A stretch of DNA of 64,000 nt from Alsobacter soli (GTDB taxonomy: Bacteria; Pseudomonadota; Alphaproteobacteria; Rhizobiales; Beijerinckiaceae): contig NZ_PVZS01000018.1 in the NCBI RefSeq assembly GCF_003004785.1, forward strand, positions 31,171 to 95,170. Direction: 5' to 3'. Position 1 is the first letter of the stretch; every line of letters starts with the position of its first letter. Below are positions 17,802 through 26,082 of the stretch, piece by piece. A program made the translations under genes and the position numbers. The notes under the pieces were generated by a model. The model made no database searches, was not told the origin of the DNA, and saw only the letters and a program-made list of their open reading frames with translations.

Positions 17802-17924
17802 ATGCTCGTCCTGACCCGACTGCACAGCCTGACTGCCTTCCGCAGCCTGGCCCTGGGACAGGACACTGTCGAGTATGCCGCGATTTTTTTCCCGCCCTAT
17901 GCTGACGCGATTTGGCCAGGCTGA
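17802..17924 (+). pseudogene. Possible remnant of a Flp-type pilin gene
   Basis: A 40-codon frame, MLVLTRLHSLTAFRSLAL then GQDTVEYAAIFF. The segment GQDTVEYA closely resembles the prepilin-peptidase site of Flp pilins (G followed by a GQDxVEYA-type motif with the +5 Glu and Tyr). In a working pilin a 20-residue hydrophobic helix follows, but here the frame runs into FFPPYADAIWPG and stops. It overlaps the start of the TadG-like gene in another frame, next to a run of seven T. It may be a decayed pilin or a chance resemblance. Confidence 0.3.
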
Positions 17925-19209
17925 AACCGGCGCCGTGGCGGTCATGCTTGTGATTTTGCTGCCAGTCTTGCTGACCTTCGCTGGCGTCGCTGTTGACCTG
18001 ACAGGCGCCAACCGCATGAAAAGCAAGCTCGACGTCCTTGCGGACGCGGCGGCGCTCGCCGCTGTCAGCAATGCCGCGATGCTCTCCACGGACAGCAATG
18101 CGCAGATCGCCAGGAGCCAGGAAGTCGCCGTCACGACGATGCGAGATTCCGCCGCCAAGGCGGGGCTGGGCTTCACCTCAATCAACGCCGTGGCGACGGT
18201 CGACCCGGACATGACCGTCACCGTACGCCTGTCCTGGGAATCGGCCTACCTGGTGAACTTCGGGCGCTTTCTGATGGGCGATCGCCTCCGGGTGTCCGGC
18301 ATGGCCGAGTCCAAGTCCAACGGCTCGCAGTTCGTTGACCTGGTCGCCATCGTGGACGCGTCGGGCTCCATGGGCATCGGCGCTTCCGCGGAAGACCAGG
18401 AGGCCATGGCCCGCACCTTCAAGTTCAGCAAGGACAACGACGAATCCTGCGTCTTCGCCTGCCACACCATCGGGAAGACGGCGCTGCTGCCGTCAACGAG
18501 AACCGCGAGCGGTCGCCCCGCGCAATCGCGTTTCGATGTCGTTCGAAGCGCGCTGACGCGCATTGTTTCGGAGGCGGAAAAGATCAGAGGGGAGAAGATC
18601 CGCCTGACCGTGTTCACGGTGAGCAATCGACCGCGGCTGGACATTACGCCGACCACCAATCTGGGGCAGGCCAGGCAGACGCTGTCGCAGCTGCAAATGC
18701 ATGTCGCGGGCGCCGGCACGAATTTCTATGCCTCACTCCCGCAGATCGCGGCCCAATTGCCCAGCCGCGGAGGCAAGGGCATGTCACCCAACGATCGCAA
18801 GCTGTATGTAATGCTCTTCACCGACGGCGTCGAAGACGACGTCTATGAAAAGCCGAACCGCCAGGGCGTTTACGAGGGCGACTACGATCTCGACCCCAAT
18901 TTTCGGAAACGTCAGCCTTCGCACACCACCAAGGAGACCGTGCAGGGGTTCGATGGGTCGTATTGTCGGGCGTTCCCGGAAAGCGCCAACATCATGACCT
19001 TGACGACCGACTACGTCATTCCGTCGGAGACGAGCGATGAGCGGTTCATCTTCATTCGCGACAAGCTGAGAGGCAGCATCCGCCAAAACATGGCCCGGTG
19101 CGCGACCGACCCGGACTTTGTTTTCACCGCGTCTTCTGGCGAGGACATCCAGAAGGCCATCGATACGATGTACAAGAAGATCACTGCCGGCGCACGGCTC
19201 TCGCGATAA
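17875..19209 (+). CDS. TadG-like pilus-associated protein with von Willebrand A domain
   Basis: A 444-residue protein. The N-terminus has the TadE/TadG-type membrane anchor (ETGAVAVMLVILLPVLLTFAGVAVDLTGA, about residues 17-45), which places the rest in the periplasm. A vWA domain follows with the metal-site motif AIVDASGSMG (about 160-170) and LFTDGVEDD (about 318). Such proteins accompany Tad/Flp pilus systems, but no other tad genes are visible. Its start is uncertain: ATG at 17875 lacks a clear ribosome binding site and ATG at 17899 (MLTRFGQAE) is an alternative. It sits between the che operon and a leftward receiver gene, to which it converges with an 11-base gap. Confidence 0.8.
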   Translation: MPRFFSRPMLTRFGQAETGAVAVMLVILLPVLLTFAGVAVDLTGANRMKSKLDVLADAAALAAVSNAAMLSTDSNAQIARSQEVAVTTMRDSAAKAGLGFTSINAVATVDPDMTVTVRLSWESAYLVNFGRFLMGDRLRVSGMAESKSNGSQFVDLVAIVDASGSMGIGASAEDQEAMARTFKFSKDNDESCVFACHTIGKTALLPSTRTASGRPAQSRFDVVRSALTRIVSEAEKIRGEKIRLTVFTVSNRPRLDITPTTNLGQARQTLSQLQMHVAGAGTNFYASLPQIAAQLPSRGGKGMSPNDRKLYVMLFTDGVEDDVYEKPNRQGVYEGDYDLDPNFRKRQPSHTTKETVQGFDGSYCRAFPESANIMTLTTDYVIPSETSDERFIFIRDKLRGSIRQNMARCATDPDFVFTASSGEDIQKAIDTMYKKITAGARLSR

Positions 19210-19220
19210 CGTCCTGGCGT

Positions 19221-19610
19221 TCAGGCCGCGACCGCGCTGACAGCCCGGTCCATGGCGGCGAGCAGAGCCTCGGCCGTGAAAGGCTTCTGGATCAGGATAG
19301 GAGCGCCCGGGCGGTCGAGCTTGGCTTTGGCGCCGGCGTCGTTGGTGGTCATGAGCAGGAAGGGAATGCCGGCCCATTCGGGGCGGCCGTCCATGATGAG
19401 CTTGAGGTCGGCCCCGCTCATCGGGGTCATGTAGTAGTCGCAGACGACCAGCCCGTATTCCTTCTGGCTCAGCTTGCGGATCGCCTCGGGGCCGCTCCCC
19501 GCCCCTTCCACGTCCAGGACGCCCTGCGCATTGAGCAGCGTGCGCACGATGCGCACGATGGCGTAGGTGTCGTCCACCACCAGGACGGGCTTGCTGCGGT
19601 CAAAGCTCAC
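19221..19610 (-). CDS. Single-domain response regulator
   Basis: A 129-residue CheY-like receiver. DD lies in VLVVDDTYAIVR, the phosphoacceptor Asp is in GLVVCDYYMTPMSGADL, the switch Thr is in LLMTTND and the Lys is in ILIQKPFTAEALL. The start is GTG at 19608-19610, overlapping the stop of the upstream Hpt-like gene (GTGA), so the two are coupled. Short gap to the convergent TadG-like gene. It lacks an output domain and so must act on a protein partner. Confidence 0.88.
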   Translation of the reverse strand: MSFDRSKPVLVVDDTYAIVRIVRTLLNAQGVLDVEGAGSGPEAIRKLSQKEYGLVVCDYYMTPMSGADLKLIMDGRPEWAGIPFLLMTTNDAGAKAKLDRPGAPILIQKPFTAEALLAAMDRAVSAVAA

Positions 19611-20212
19611 TCGGTTTCTCCGGGATTGTCCTTGGCGGCTTCGGCCGCTGCTGCCTGGGCCTTCTCGGCGGCCCGACGACTACGGAACTCGGCGGACAGG
19701 ACGCCGAGCTGCCGCACAAGCTCGCGGGCGATGTCGTTGGGCGCGTCCTTCACCTCGGCGCGCACCACGGAGGCGATGGCCTCCGCGTAGCGGCGAACGA
19801 CCACCATGGGGACGTCCACCTCGCCATGGGCGAGGTGGTCGCACAGCCCCGTGGCCATCTGGGCCGCGACGGTGTAGCCGAATTGCTTGGCCTGTCCGCG
19901 AACGTCCTGCGCGAGCAGATGGAGGGCCTCCACCTCCTCGGGGCTCTGCGGACCTGCTTCGCCGAAGCCCTCTACGGATTCCAGAAGAGTCGCGGCCGAC
20001 TGGGCCATCCACTTGCCGAAGCTGGGGGCGAGCGCGTCGACGGCTCGCTCGGCGCGGGCGATCATGTCGGCGTCGTCGGTCGGCGTCGGCCGCTGCGACT
20101 TCACGAGCGCCTTCTCCCGCAGGCGCGGCTTCGGATGAAGCACAGCGTGGTCGCTGTACTCCTCCTGGGATTCGAGATGGGGCGCCGCCGCAGCCGCTGG
20201 GATCTCAACCAT
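19607..20212 (-). CDS. Hpt-like helical protein, phosphoacceptor His apparently absent
   Basis: A 201-residue, mostly helical protein. The central segment LLAQDVRGQAKQFGYTVAAQ resembles the Hpt core of alphaproteobacterial phosphotransfer proteins, whose consensus runs AHDIKGQGGTFGYPL; here Gln stands where the phosphorylated His is expected. The N-terminal 45 residues are polar and probably disordered, and the C-terminus is an Ala-rich charged helix (RRAAEKAQAAAAEAAKDN). It is flanked by two receiver genes and overlaps both, by 8 bases upstream and 4 bases downstream. It may be a docking or sequestering partner for the receivers rather than a phosphotransferase. The Hpt relationship is my reading of one motif and should be treated as moderate. 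Confidence 0.6.
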   Translation of the reverse strand: MVEIPAAAAAPHLESQEEYSDHAVLHPKPRLREKALVKSQRPTPTDDADMIARAERAVDALAPSFGKWMAQSAATLLESVEGFGEAGPQSPEEVEALHLLAQDVRGQAKQFGYTVAAQMATGLCDHLAHGEVDVPMVVVRRYAEAIASVVRAEVKDAPNDIARELVRQLGVLSAEFRSRRAAEKAQAAAAEAAKDNPGETE

Positions 20213-20750
20213 TGGAGTAACTCACGAGAACGGGCTTGGCCGGAATGATCTGGCTTTCCTCTTCGCCCTTCCGGCGCTCAGGGCCGGTGTATTCGGCCGC
20301 CTTGGTGCGGCGGCGGTCTGGGCCGAAATAGCTGGCCGTCTTGATAAAGGGCCGGGGGTGGGCGACGACCCCGAGGATTCGCTGGTGCAGGGCCGTGGCC
20401 GAGAGCGGCTTGACCAGGAACTCGGTCACGCCGGCGTCCCGCGCCTCGATCACGCGATGCCGCTCCGAATGCACGGACACCATGATGATGGGCACGAAGG
20501 GGTTCACGCTGTTGTCCGAGCAGCGCATCAGCTTGGTCATGTCGATGCCGTTGATGAGCGGCATCTCCCAGTCCGTGAACACGATGTCCGGGTAATGGGA
20601 TGCGAAGGCGTCCAGCGCGGATGCGCCGTCTTCGGCCTCGAACACCTCGCGCGCCCCGAATCCGTGAAGAAGCGTCTTCAGGATGCGGCGCATGTAGGTG
20701 TTGTCATCGACAACCAGGAAGCGAAGTCGGGAATACTCGACGCGGAACAT
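20205..20750 (-). CDS. Response regulator with C-terminal GPDRR/GPERR tail
   Basis: A 181-residue protein. The receiver domain (residues about 8-128) has VVDDNTYMRR, the phosphoacceptor Asp in DIVFTDWEMPLINGIDM, the switch Ser in IIMVSVHSE and Lys in FLVKPLS. The tail carries two short motifs, YFGPDRRR and YTGPERRK, seen in a family of alphaproteobacterial CheY-like proteins. The start ATG at 20748-20750 has no good ribosome binding site and lies 7 bases after a 9-bp hairpin, suggesting controlled translation. It follows fliG in the same direction and leads the coupled group with the Hpt-like gene. Confidence 0.88.
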   Translation of the reverse strand: MFRVEYSRLRFLVVDDNTYMRRILKTLLHGFGAREVFEAEDGASALDAFASHYPDIVFTDWEMPLINGIDMTKLMRCSDNSVNPFVPIIMVSVHSERHRVIEARDAGVTEFLVKPLSATALHQRILGVVAHPRPFIKTASYFGPDRRRTKAAEYTGPERRKGEEESQIIPAKPVLVSYSNG

Positions 20751-20757
20751 GGAAGCC

Positions 20758-20784
20758 GTTTCAGGGGTCTGCCCACCCTGAAAC
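20758..20784 (-). promoter_or_regulatory. Hairpin at the translation start of the 181-residue response regulator
   Basis: A perfect 9-base stem, GTTTCAGGG (20758-20766) with CCCTGAAAC (20776-20784), and a 9-base loop, ends 7 bases from the ATG. On the leftward transcript it comes after fliG and occupies the place of the ribosome binding site. No U-run follows, so attenuation of translation is more likely than termination. Confidence 0.55.
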
Positions 20785-20877
20785 CTACTTCCGGCTGCGT
20801 TAATTTTCTGCTGCGCCTTTCAGTTGCAAAGCCCTGAGGCGATCATTTCCGGCGCCGCTCCCTCCGGTTGCGCCGCC

Positions 20878-21900
20878 TCACTCGAGGACAACGTCCTCCT
20901 CGTTGCCGGTCTTGGCGATGATGATCTCGCCCCGGTCGGCCATGGCCTTCGCCGTGGCGATGATCTTCTGCTGCGCCTCGTCCACCTCCTTGAGGCGGAT
21001 CGGGCCGAGGCCGGCCATCTCGTCGTTGAAGATGGTCGCCGCGCGCGTCGTCATTTTGGAGGTGAAGAAGTTCTTGGTGGACTCGCTGGCCCCCTTGAGC
21101 GCCTTGGCGAGGTCCGTCTTGTCGATGGCGCGCACCAGCGCCTGGGCCGAGTTGGGATCAAGCTTGGTGATGTCCTCGAAGGTGAACATCAGCGCGCGGA
21201 TCTTCTCGGCGGACTTGAAGGCGCTACGCTCCAGGGCCTCCATGAACTTGGATTCATTGGTCCGGTCGAAGGAGTTGAAGATCTCGGCCAGGAGATCGTG
21301 CGCGTCCCTGCGGGTGGTCTGCGACAGGTTGGCGATGAAGTTGGTGCGCAGGCTGTCCTCGACCTGGTCCAAAGTATCCTTGGACACGGTGTCGAGTTGC
21401 AGGATGCGCAGCATCACATCCGTCGCGAAGTCTTCTGGGAGCATGGCCAGCACCTTGGCGGAATGCTCCGCCTTGATGCGCGAGAGGATGAGGGCCACTG
21501 TCTGCGGATGCTCGGTCTTGAGGTAGTTGGCCAGCAGGTGGTCCTGCACGTTCGAAAGGCGCTGCCAGATCGTGCGTCCCGCCGGGCCGCGGATCTCCTC
21601 CATGATGGGGCCGACCCGGTCCTTGGGCAGGAGCTTCGACAGAAGCTCCTGGGTGCGCTCGTAGTCGCCCACCACCGTGAGGCGGTTCGTCTGCCCGGCC
21701 AGGTCCGCCAGCACCTGCTCCACCAGCGACGCCGGCACGGTGCCGAGCGTCGACATGGCGAGGGAGACCTTTCGCAGTTCGTCGTCGTCCAGGGATTCCC
21801 ACAGCGCCCCGCCGTGTTCCTCGCCCAGGACCAGCAGCAGGATGGCGGCCCGCTCCAGGCCGCTCAGCTCTTTCAGAGACCTCGCCTCAGCCTGCGCCAC
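20878..21900 (-). CDS. fliG: Flagellar motor switch protein FliG
   Basis: A 340-residue FliG, the C-ring protein that transmits torque and contacts FliM. It has the N-terminal LSGLERAAILLLVLGEE block, the middle-domain EHPQTVALILSRIKAEHSAKVLAMLP, which is the EHPQ motif, and the C-terminal charged torque helix region (ITKLDPNSAQALVRAIDKTDLAKALKGA). I place the start at GTG 21898-21900 because GGGAGG lies 8 bases upstream; an in-frame TTG is six codons earlier. No other flagellar structural gene is in the window, so this is a detached copy near the chemotaxis genes. Confidence 0.93.
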   Translation of the reverse strand: MAQAEARSLKELSGLERAAILLLVLGEEHGGALWESLDDDELRKVSLAMSTLGTVPASLVEQVLADLAGQTNRLTVVGDYERTQELLSKLLPKDRVGPIMEEIRGPAGRTIWQRLSNVQDHLLANYLKTEHPQTVALILSRIKAEHSAKVLAMLPEDFATDVMLRILQLDTVSKDTLDQVEDSLRTNFIANLSQTTRRDAHDLLAEIFNSFDRTNESKFMEALERSAFKSAEKIRALMFTFEDITKLDPNSAQALVRAIDKTDLAKALKGASESTKNFFTSKMTTRAATIFNDEMAGLGPIRLKEVDEAQQKIIATAKAMADRGEIIIAKTGNEEDVVLE

Positions 21901-22022
21901 GCGCAACGCCTCCCGCAACGGGGCGCAGGCGTCTCGAATCGCGGACGCGCCACCCCTGCATCGAATGACGCGCCCGCCGGTTTACGTCAACGTCGGCGGT
22001 CGTCGAGTCGGGGTTCGCCGCC

Positions 22023-23939
22023 TCAGTAGCCCGCAAACAGCACAGGCCGGCGCTGCTTGAACTCCGCCGACCTGATGATCTCGCCGGCCAGATCCTGCGC
22101 CGACATCGCCCCACTCCCCAGGCGCCCGGAATACCGGTTCAACTCCTCGCTGCTGGGTTCACGGCCCAACAGCAATAGGTGGAGCAGCCTGACGGTCGTC
22201 GCGGGGTCCACGGCAGAGCCGCCCAGCTTGCGAACAAACTCGTCCGAGCCGGCCAGGCTGATCGCGATCTGATAGGGCGCATCGCCACCCTTCACGCGTT
22301 CCGAATAGTCGCGCAGGCCCGCCCCGTCCGCGTTGCGGCCGAGCACCAGGCAGTAGGCGTAGTCGACCTGCTTGGCCGTGTTCGGCGACTGCATCTCGTT
22401 CAGCCGACAGACGCGCCAGTTCTTGGCCGCCGAGGCCGCCACCTCGGTGGCGGACGCTCCGGACACCAGCGCGGGATGGGCCTGCCGGAAAGCCGGCGAC
22501 GCGATCACGTTCCTGGCGGCAGCGGCGTAGGTCAGCTTCCCGAGTTGCAGGCCCTGGAGAAGCGGGCCAGCGAGGACCGGGTCGGGATCCCTGTCCAGCA
22601 GGACGCGATACAAGGTGGCCACGAACGCTTCGTGCGAGCGGAACGCGCCCGGCGCACGTTGCTTGAATTCGTCAGACAGGAGCAGGCTGACCAGTACGCT
22701 CGGGATCCCGTCCGGATTGCCGGCGATCGTCTTGGACCAGTCCTGGAGGCCGCCTCCGTCCGCGTCACGACCAAGCGCCAGGCAATAGGCATAGGAGATC
22801 CGGCGAGGAATGGGGGCGTCGCCCGGCAAGGCGCCCATCTGGCACTTGCGGGACGGCAGGGGCTGCATCGCCGCCTCGGCTGCGGGAGCCGGCACGCTCT
22901 CCCCGGTCAGCAACTCGCGGACTGCGTAATAGGCCGGCTTGGGCGCGCCGGTCCGCCATCCGCCGGATCCGTCACCTTCGAGCCGCACGAGGCCCATCGC
23001 GGCCTCGAAATTCGGCCACCAATAGGTCTCGTCCATCAGCTCGTAGATGTGGGCTGCCTCGATCTTGTAGAGCGGAGCGAGTTCCCGGATGCGATTAATC
23101 CAGCGCCGAAGTCCATCAGCCTGGACTTGATCGCCGCCCTTGCTGCCGAAATCCTGGTTGAATTCGGTGATCCAGATCGGCCTGCCGAATTTCGATACGG
23201 CTGACAGGCCCCAGCTCGGATCCTCCTTGTACATGTGCCAGACGGAGATGTCCCATTTGATCCCGTCCTGCTGCATCCGCTCGAAGGCGCCGATGTGCCC
23301 CCAACCCGCCGTGCCGATCGCCTTGCGAACGGTGGGATCCGCCGCGACCGTCCCCTCCGACAGGCCGCCGAGCACCGCGCTCACCTTGGCCCAGCGCGGG
23401 CCGTAGTAATCCAGTGGGGAGTCGCCCCCGGCCGGTCCCCAGTTGCAATTGTACTGGACGCCGTCGTCCCGCTGCTCGCAGGCGGTGATGATGGCGTAGT
23501 TCTCGAGTTCGTTGCCGAGCTCCCAGACCCGCACGTCGTCCTTGAAGCGGGACACCAGCGTGAACGCCAGGTCATAGGCGTCTTTCCGAAGCTGCTCGGG
23601 GGTGCTCTTCTTGATGTCGAGCGCCGGCGTGAGGACGGGCAGGATCTCCACGCCGTGCTGCTTGGCGAGGCGGATCAGACTGCCGAGGCGATCCGCCATA
23701 TGCACGCCCGACACGTTGACCCTGTAGGAGCGCAGCCCTGCCCCGGCGGCCAGGGTCAGTTGCGTCTCCAGGCTCACGCCGGGATAGGCCGTGAAGGGAT
23801 GGCCATTGACCCCGAACATGACGTCCTTGACGGCGGCCTCGCCACGGCTTGGAGACGTCACCGCCATGACGACCATGAATGAAGCGGCCACAAGGGCCAC
23901 CAGACGAACACCAATGGAGTTTCGCGCCAAGTGTCTCAT
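22023..23939 (-). CDS. Secreted clan-A glycosidase-like protein with two DUF4214 repeats
   Basis: A 638-residue protein with an N-terminal signal peptide (about residues 1-35). Residues about 38-345 look like a TIM-barrel glycoside hydrolase of clan GH-A: the presumed acid/base Glu is E144 in WELGNELENY and the presumed nucleophile is E259 in PIWITEFNQDFG. The C-terminal half holds two DUF4214-type units, recognisable by YAYCLALGRDADGGGLQDW near residue 395 and YAYCLVLGRNADGAGLRDY near 540, each with a following LxSDEF/GSDEF segment. DUF4214 occurs in secreted and surface proteins and may attach the enzyme to polysaccharide or the cell surface. Its position at the edge of the EPS locus suggests trimming of the polymer. 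The substrate is unknown. Confidence 0.78.
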   Translation of the reverse strand: MRHLARNSIGVRLVALVAASFMVVMAVTSPSRGEAAVKDVMFGVNGHPFTAYPGVSLETQLTLAAGAGLRSYRVNVSGVHMADRLGSLIRLAKQHGVEILPVLTPALDIKKSTPEQLRKDAYDLAFTLVSRFKDDVRVWELGNELENYAIITACEQRDDGVQYNCNWGPAGGDSPLDYYGPRWAKVSAVLGGLSEGTVAADPTVRKAIGTAGWGHIGAFERMQQDGIKWDISVWHMYKEDPSWGLSAVSKFGRPIWITEFNQDFGSKGGDQVQADGLRRWINRIRELAPLYKIEAAHIYELMDETYWWPNFEAAMGLVRLEGDGSGGWRTGAPKPAYYAVRELLTGESVPAPAAEAAMQPLPSRKCQMGALPGDAPIPRRISYAYCLALGRDADGGGLQDWSKTIAGNPDGIPSVLVSLLLSDEFKQRAPGAFRSHEAFVATLYRVLLDRDPDPVLAGPLLQGLQLGKLTYAAAARNVIASPAFRQAHPALVSGASATEVAASAAKNWRVCRLNEMQSPNTAKQVDYAYCLVLGRNADGAGLRDYSERVKGGDAPYQIAISLAGSDEFVRKLGGSAVDPATTVRLLHLLLLGREPSSEELNRYSGRLGSGAMSAQDLAGEIIRSAEFKQRRPVLFAGY

Positions 23940-24376
23940 CGTTTTCAGGGCCCCGCGCTGGATCCGGCTGCGCTAGGCGCGCATGCGAAGGCGGACTCTA
24001 AGGCCCCCCGTCCCAGACAGGGCCACGCCCTTTCGCGTGAGTGGGCCCGCTCGGAGCCGCACTGACGCCCGACGAACCGCCTTTCGGCGGATGCGCAAGC
24101 GCGATCCGCCTACGCCGTTGGAGGCAGATCGGAGCGCTCGGGCCGGAGCACGGAGGACCACGGCGGCGGCTGGTTCGCGTCCGATGGGCGCTTCAGTTCC
24201 TTCTGGAGGCCAGCCAGGGGCCAAGAGGGGGCTTGCCGCACATGGTTCGGCCCGCCACAGGCATTCCGCCGGGCGGGCCGATCATGCGCGTAGCCCAGAG
24301 GGCCGCTCACGAGACAGCGGCTCCCTGACACCATCCGGCAGATGCGGGCTGGCCGATTCCTGAGGGTTCGAGGCGT
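23940..24376. other. Intergenic region, no gene seen
   Basis: About 437 bases, very GC-rich, with overlapping short frames on both strands that have no family resemblance. Small hairpins are present, for example CCGCC-TTTC-GGCGG near 24079-24092. I see no terminator with a T-run and no clear promoter. Confidence 0.45.
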
Positions 24377-24619
24377 CTAGAGGGCCGGCGCGGCTTCCGT
24401 TTCGTGAGATCCGAACAGCTCGGGCAAGGCCTTCCACACCGCCGCCTGGATGTCGGACAGCACGGCGAGCGCCGAGTCAGGATGCATGTCGTTGGCGAAT
24501 GCGACGGGGATGAGCACGCGCTCGCCGCCCCCGCCCGCCATGATCGCCGGAGGCGATTTGTCCTGCGCCGAACCGGGCACCGCCACGAGCTCGTAGCGAT
24601 TTGTCATCGCTTTCGTCAT
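24377..24619 (-). CDS. Hypothetical protein, 80 residues
   Basis: A small protein beginning MTKAMTNRYELVAVPGSAQD at ATG 24617-24619, with GGGGGAG three to four bases upstream. It has a Gly-rich centre (IMAGGGGERVLIPVAFAND) and a helical C-terminus (LAVLSDIQAAVWKALPELFG). I see no membrane segment, signal peptide or known motif. It is divergent from the first glycosyltransferase of the EPS locus. I do not recognise the family. Confidence 0.55.
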   Translation of the reverse strand: MTKAMTNRYELVAVPGSAQDKSPPAIMAGGGGERVLIPVAFANDMHPDSALAVLSDIQAAVWKALPELFGSHETEAAPAL

Positions 24620-24813
24620 GTGCTCCCCCAAGCCGTTTCTTTTATGGAACCCGAAACTGGACCAAAGTCGAGGGCCAGAGCCTTTCAGGCCCAAGATATA
24701 CTCCTTGTCCACAGCCCGCCGAGGGAACGGCGTTTTTCCGGGTACAAGGCCCCGCAAAAAGGCGCATGCGGGGTTAAACGGAATGGCGGCCTTCCGGCAT
24801 CGAGAATCGCGGC

Positions 24814-26082
24814 ATGGACGTTCTGTTCGTACATAACAACTTCCCCGGTCAGTACCGCCACATTGCGCGCGCGCTCCAGCACATGGGCGGCTTCCGGCTT
24901 TTCGGGATCGGCGCCAAGACGGCCCCCGGCCTGCCGGGCGTGACCACGGCGCGCTATACGCTCGACGGCATGGAGCCGGCGCGCGACGTCCATCCCTTCG
25001 CCCGCCGGTTCGAAGGAGAGATGCGCCGGGCCGCCGGCGTCATTCGCGCGGCGGTGCAGTTGCGGGACGCGGCCGGGATGGACCCCGCGGTGGTCCTGGT
25101 CCACCCGGGATGGGGCGAGAACACGCCGTTGCGCAGCCTGTTTCCCCGCGCCCGGATGATCAGCTTCTGCGAATTCTACTATGGGCCGGGCGCTGACGTG
25201 GGCTTCGACCCGGAGTTCTCGAACCCAACCCCCATGGATTACACGCGCCTGAACGCCTGGAACGCGAGCACGCTTCTGGCGCTGACCGACAGCGACGCCG
25301 CGATCGCGCCGACCGAGTGGCAGCGCAGCCGCTACCCCGCTCTGTTCCGGCCGATGATCCATACGGTCCATGACGGCGTGGACACGCGCGTCGTCCGCCC
25401 CGGCCCGGCTGAGCTCTGGGAGCACGGGGACCTGCGGATCGAGCCGGGCGAGGAGATCATCACCTTCGTGGCCCGCAACCTCGAACCCTACCGCGGGTAT
25501 CATATCTTCATGCGCGCCCTGCCGCGCATCCTGAAGGCGCGCCCAAGCGCGCGCGTCGTGATCGTGGGCGGCGACGGGGTCTCGTATGGCGCGAGGCCGC
25601 CACAAGGCCAGACCTGGCGGCAGATCTTCCTCGACGAGGTGAAGGATAGCCTGGACCTGGCTCGGGTGTCGTTCACGGGCGCCCTGCCCTACGACGCCTA
25701 CCTGCGCCTGCTCCGGCACTCGCGGGCCCATGTCTACCTGACCTACCCGTTCGTCCTTTCGTGGTCGATGCTGGAGGCCATGGCCTCGGGCTGTCTGGTC
25801 GTCGGATCCGCGACGGAGCCCGTGCAGGAAGTCATAGCGCACGGGGTGAACGGGCTGCTGACACCCTTTTTCGACCAGGACGCCCTCGTGGAGGCCGTCG
25901 TCTCGGCGGCCGCGGAGCCGGAGCGCTACGCTCCCCTGCGGGAGGCGGCGCGCAAGACCGTGGTGGAGCGTTACGACCTCACCACGATCTGCCTGCCGCG
26001 GCAGCTTGCGATCATGCGGGTAGGCTCGGAGCAGTCGACGGCGACCCTACTCGCCGCGCCCTCGTCTGCGGGGCACGCGTGA
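24814..26082 (+). CDS. Glycosyltransferase family 4
   Basis: A 422-residue GT-B glycosyltransferase. The N-terminal half begins MDVLFVHNNFPGQYRHIARAL; the C-terminal nucleotide-sugar half has FVARNLEPYRGYHIFMRALP and the E-x7-E type motif region LEAMASGCLVVGSATEPVQEV. It would act at the cytoplasmic membrane, adding one sugar to the lipid-linked EPS repeat. The similar DVLFVHNNFPGQYRH start is common in a bacterial subfamily of GT4. Its last 36 bases overlap the convergent winged-helix gene. Sugar specificity is unknown. Confidence 0.9.
   Translation: MDVLFVHNNFPGQYRHIARALQHMGGFRLFGIGAKTAPGLPGVTTARYTLDGMEPARDVHPFARRFEGEMRRAAGVIRAAVQLRDAAGMDPAVVLVHPGWGENTPLRSLFPRARMISFCEFYYGPGADVGFDPEFSNPTPMDYTRLNAWNASTLLALTDSDAAIAPTEWQRSRYPALFRPMIHTVHDGVDTRVVRPGPAELWEHGDLRIEPGEEIITFVARNLEPYRGYHIFMRALPRILKARPSARVVIVGGDGVSYGARPPQGQTWRQIFLDEVKDSLDLARVSFTGALPYDAYLRLLRHSRAHVYLTYPFVLSWSMLEAMASGCLVVGSATEPVQEVIAHGVNGLLTPFFDQDALVEAVVSAAAEPERYAPLREAARKTVVERYDLTTICLPRQLAIMRVGSEQSTATLLAAPSSAGHA

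Noticed and set aside
23973..24363. Overlapping frames in the gap between the DUF4214 glycosidase and the small hypothetical gene
   Set aside because: Up to 126 codons but Arg-rich and mutually overlapping in several frames, as expected by chance in GC-rich DNA.
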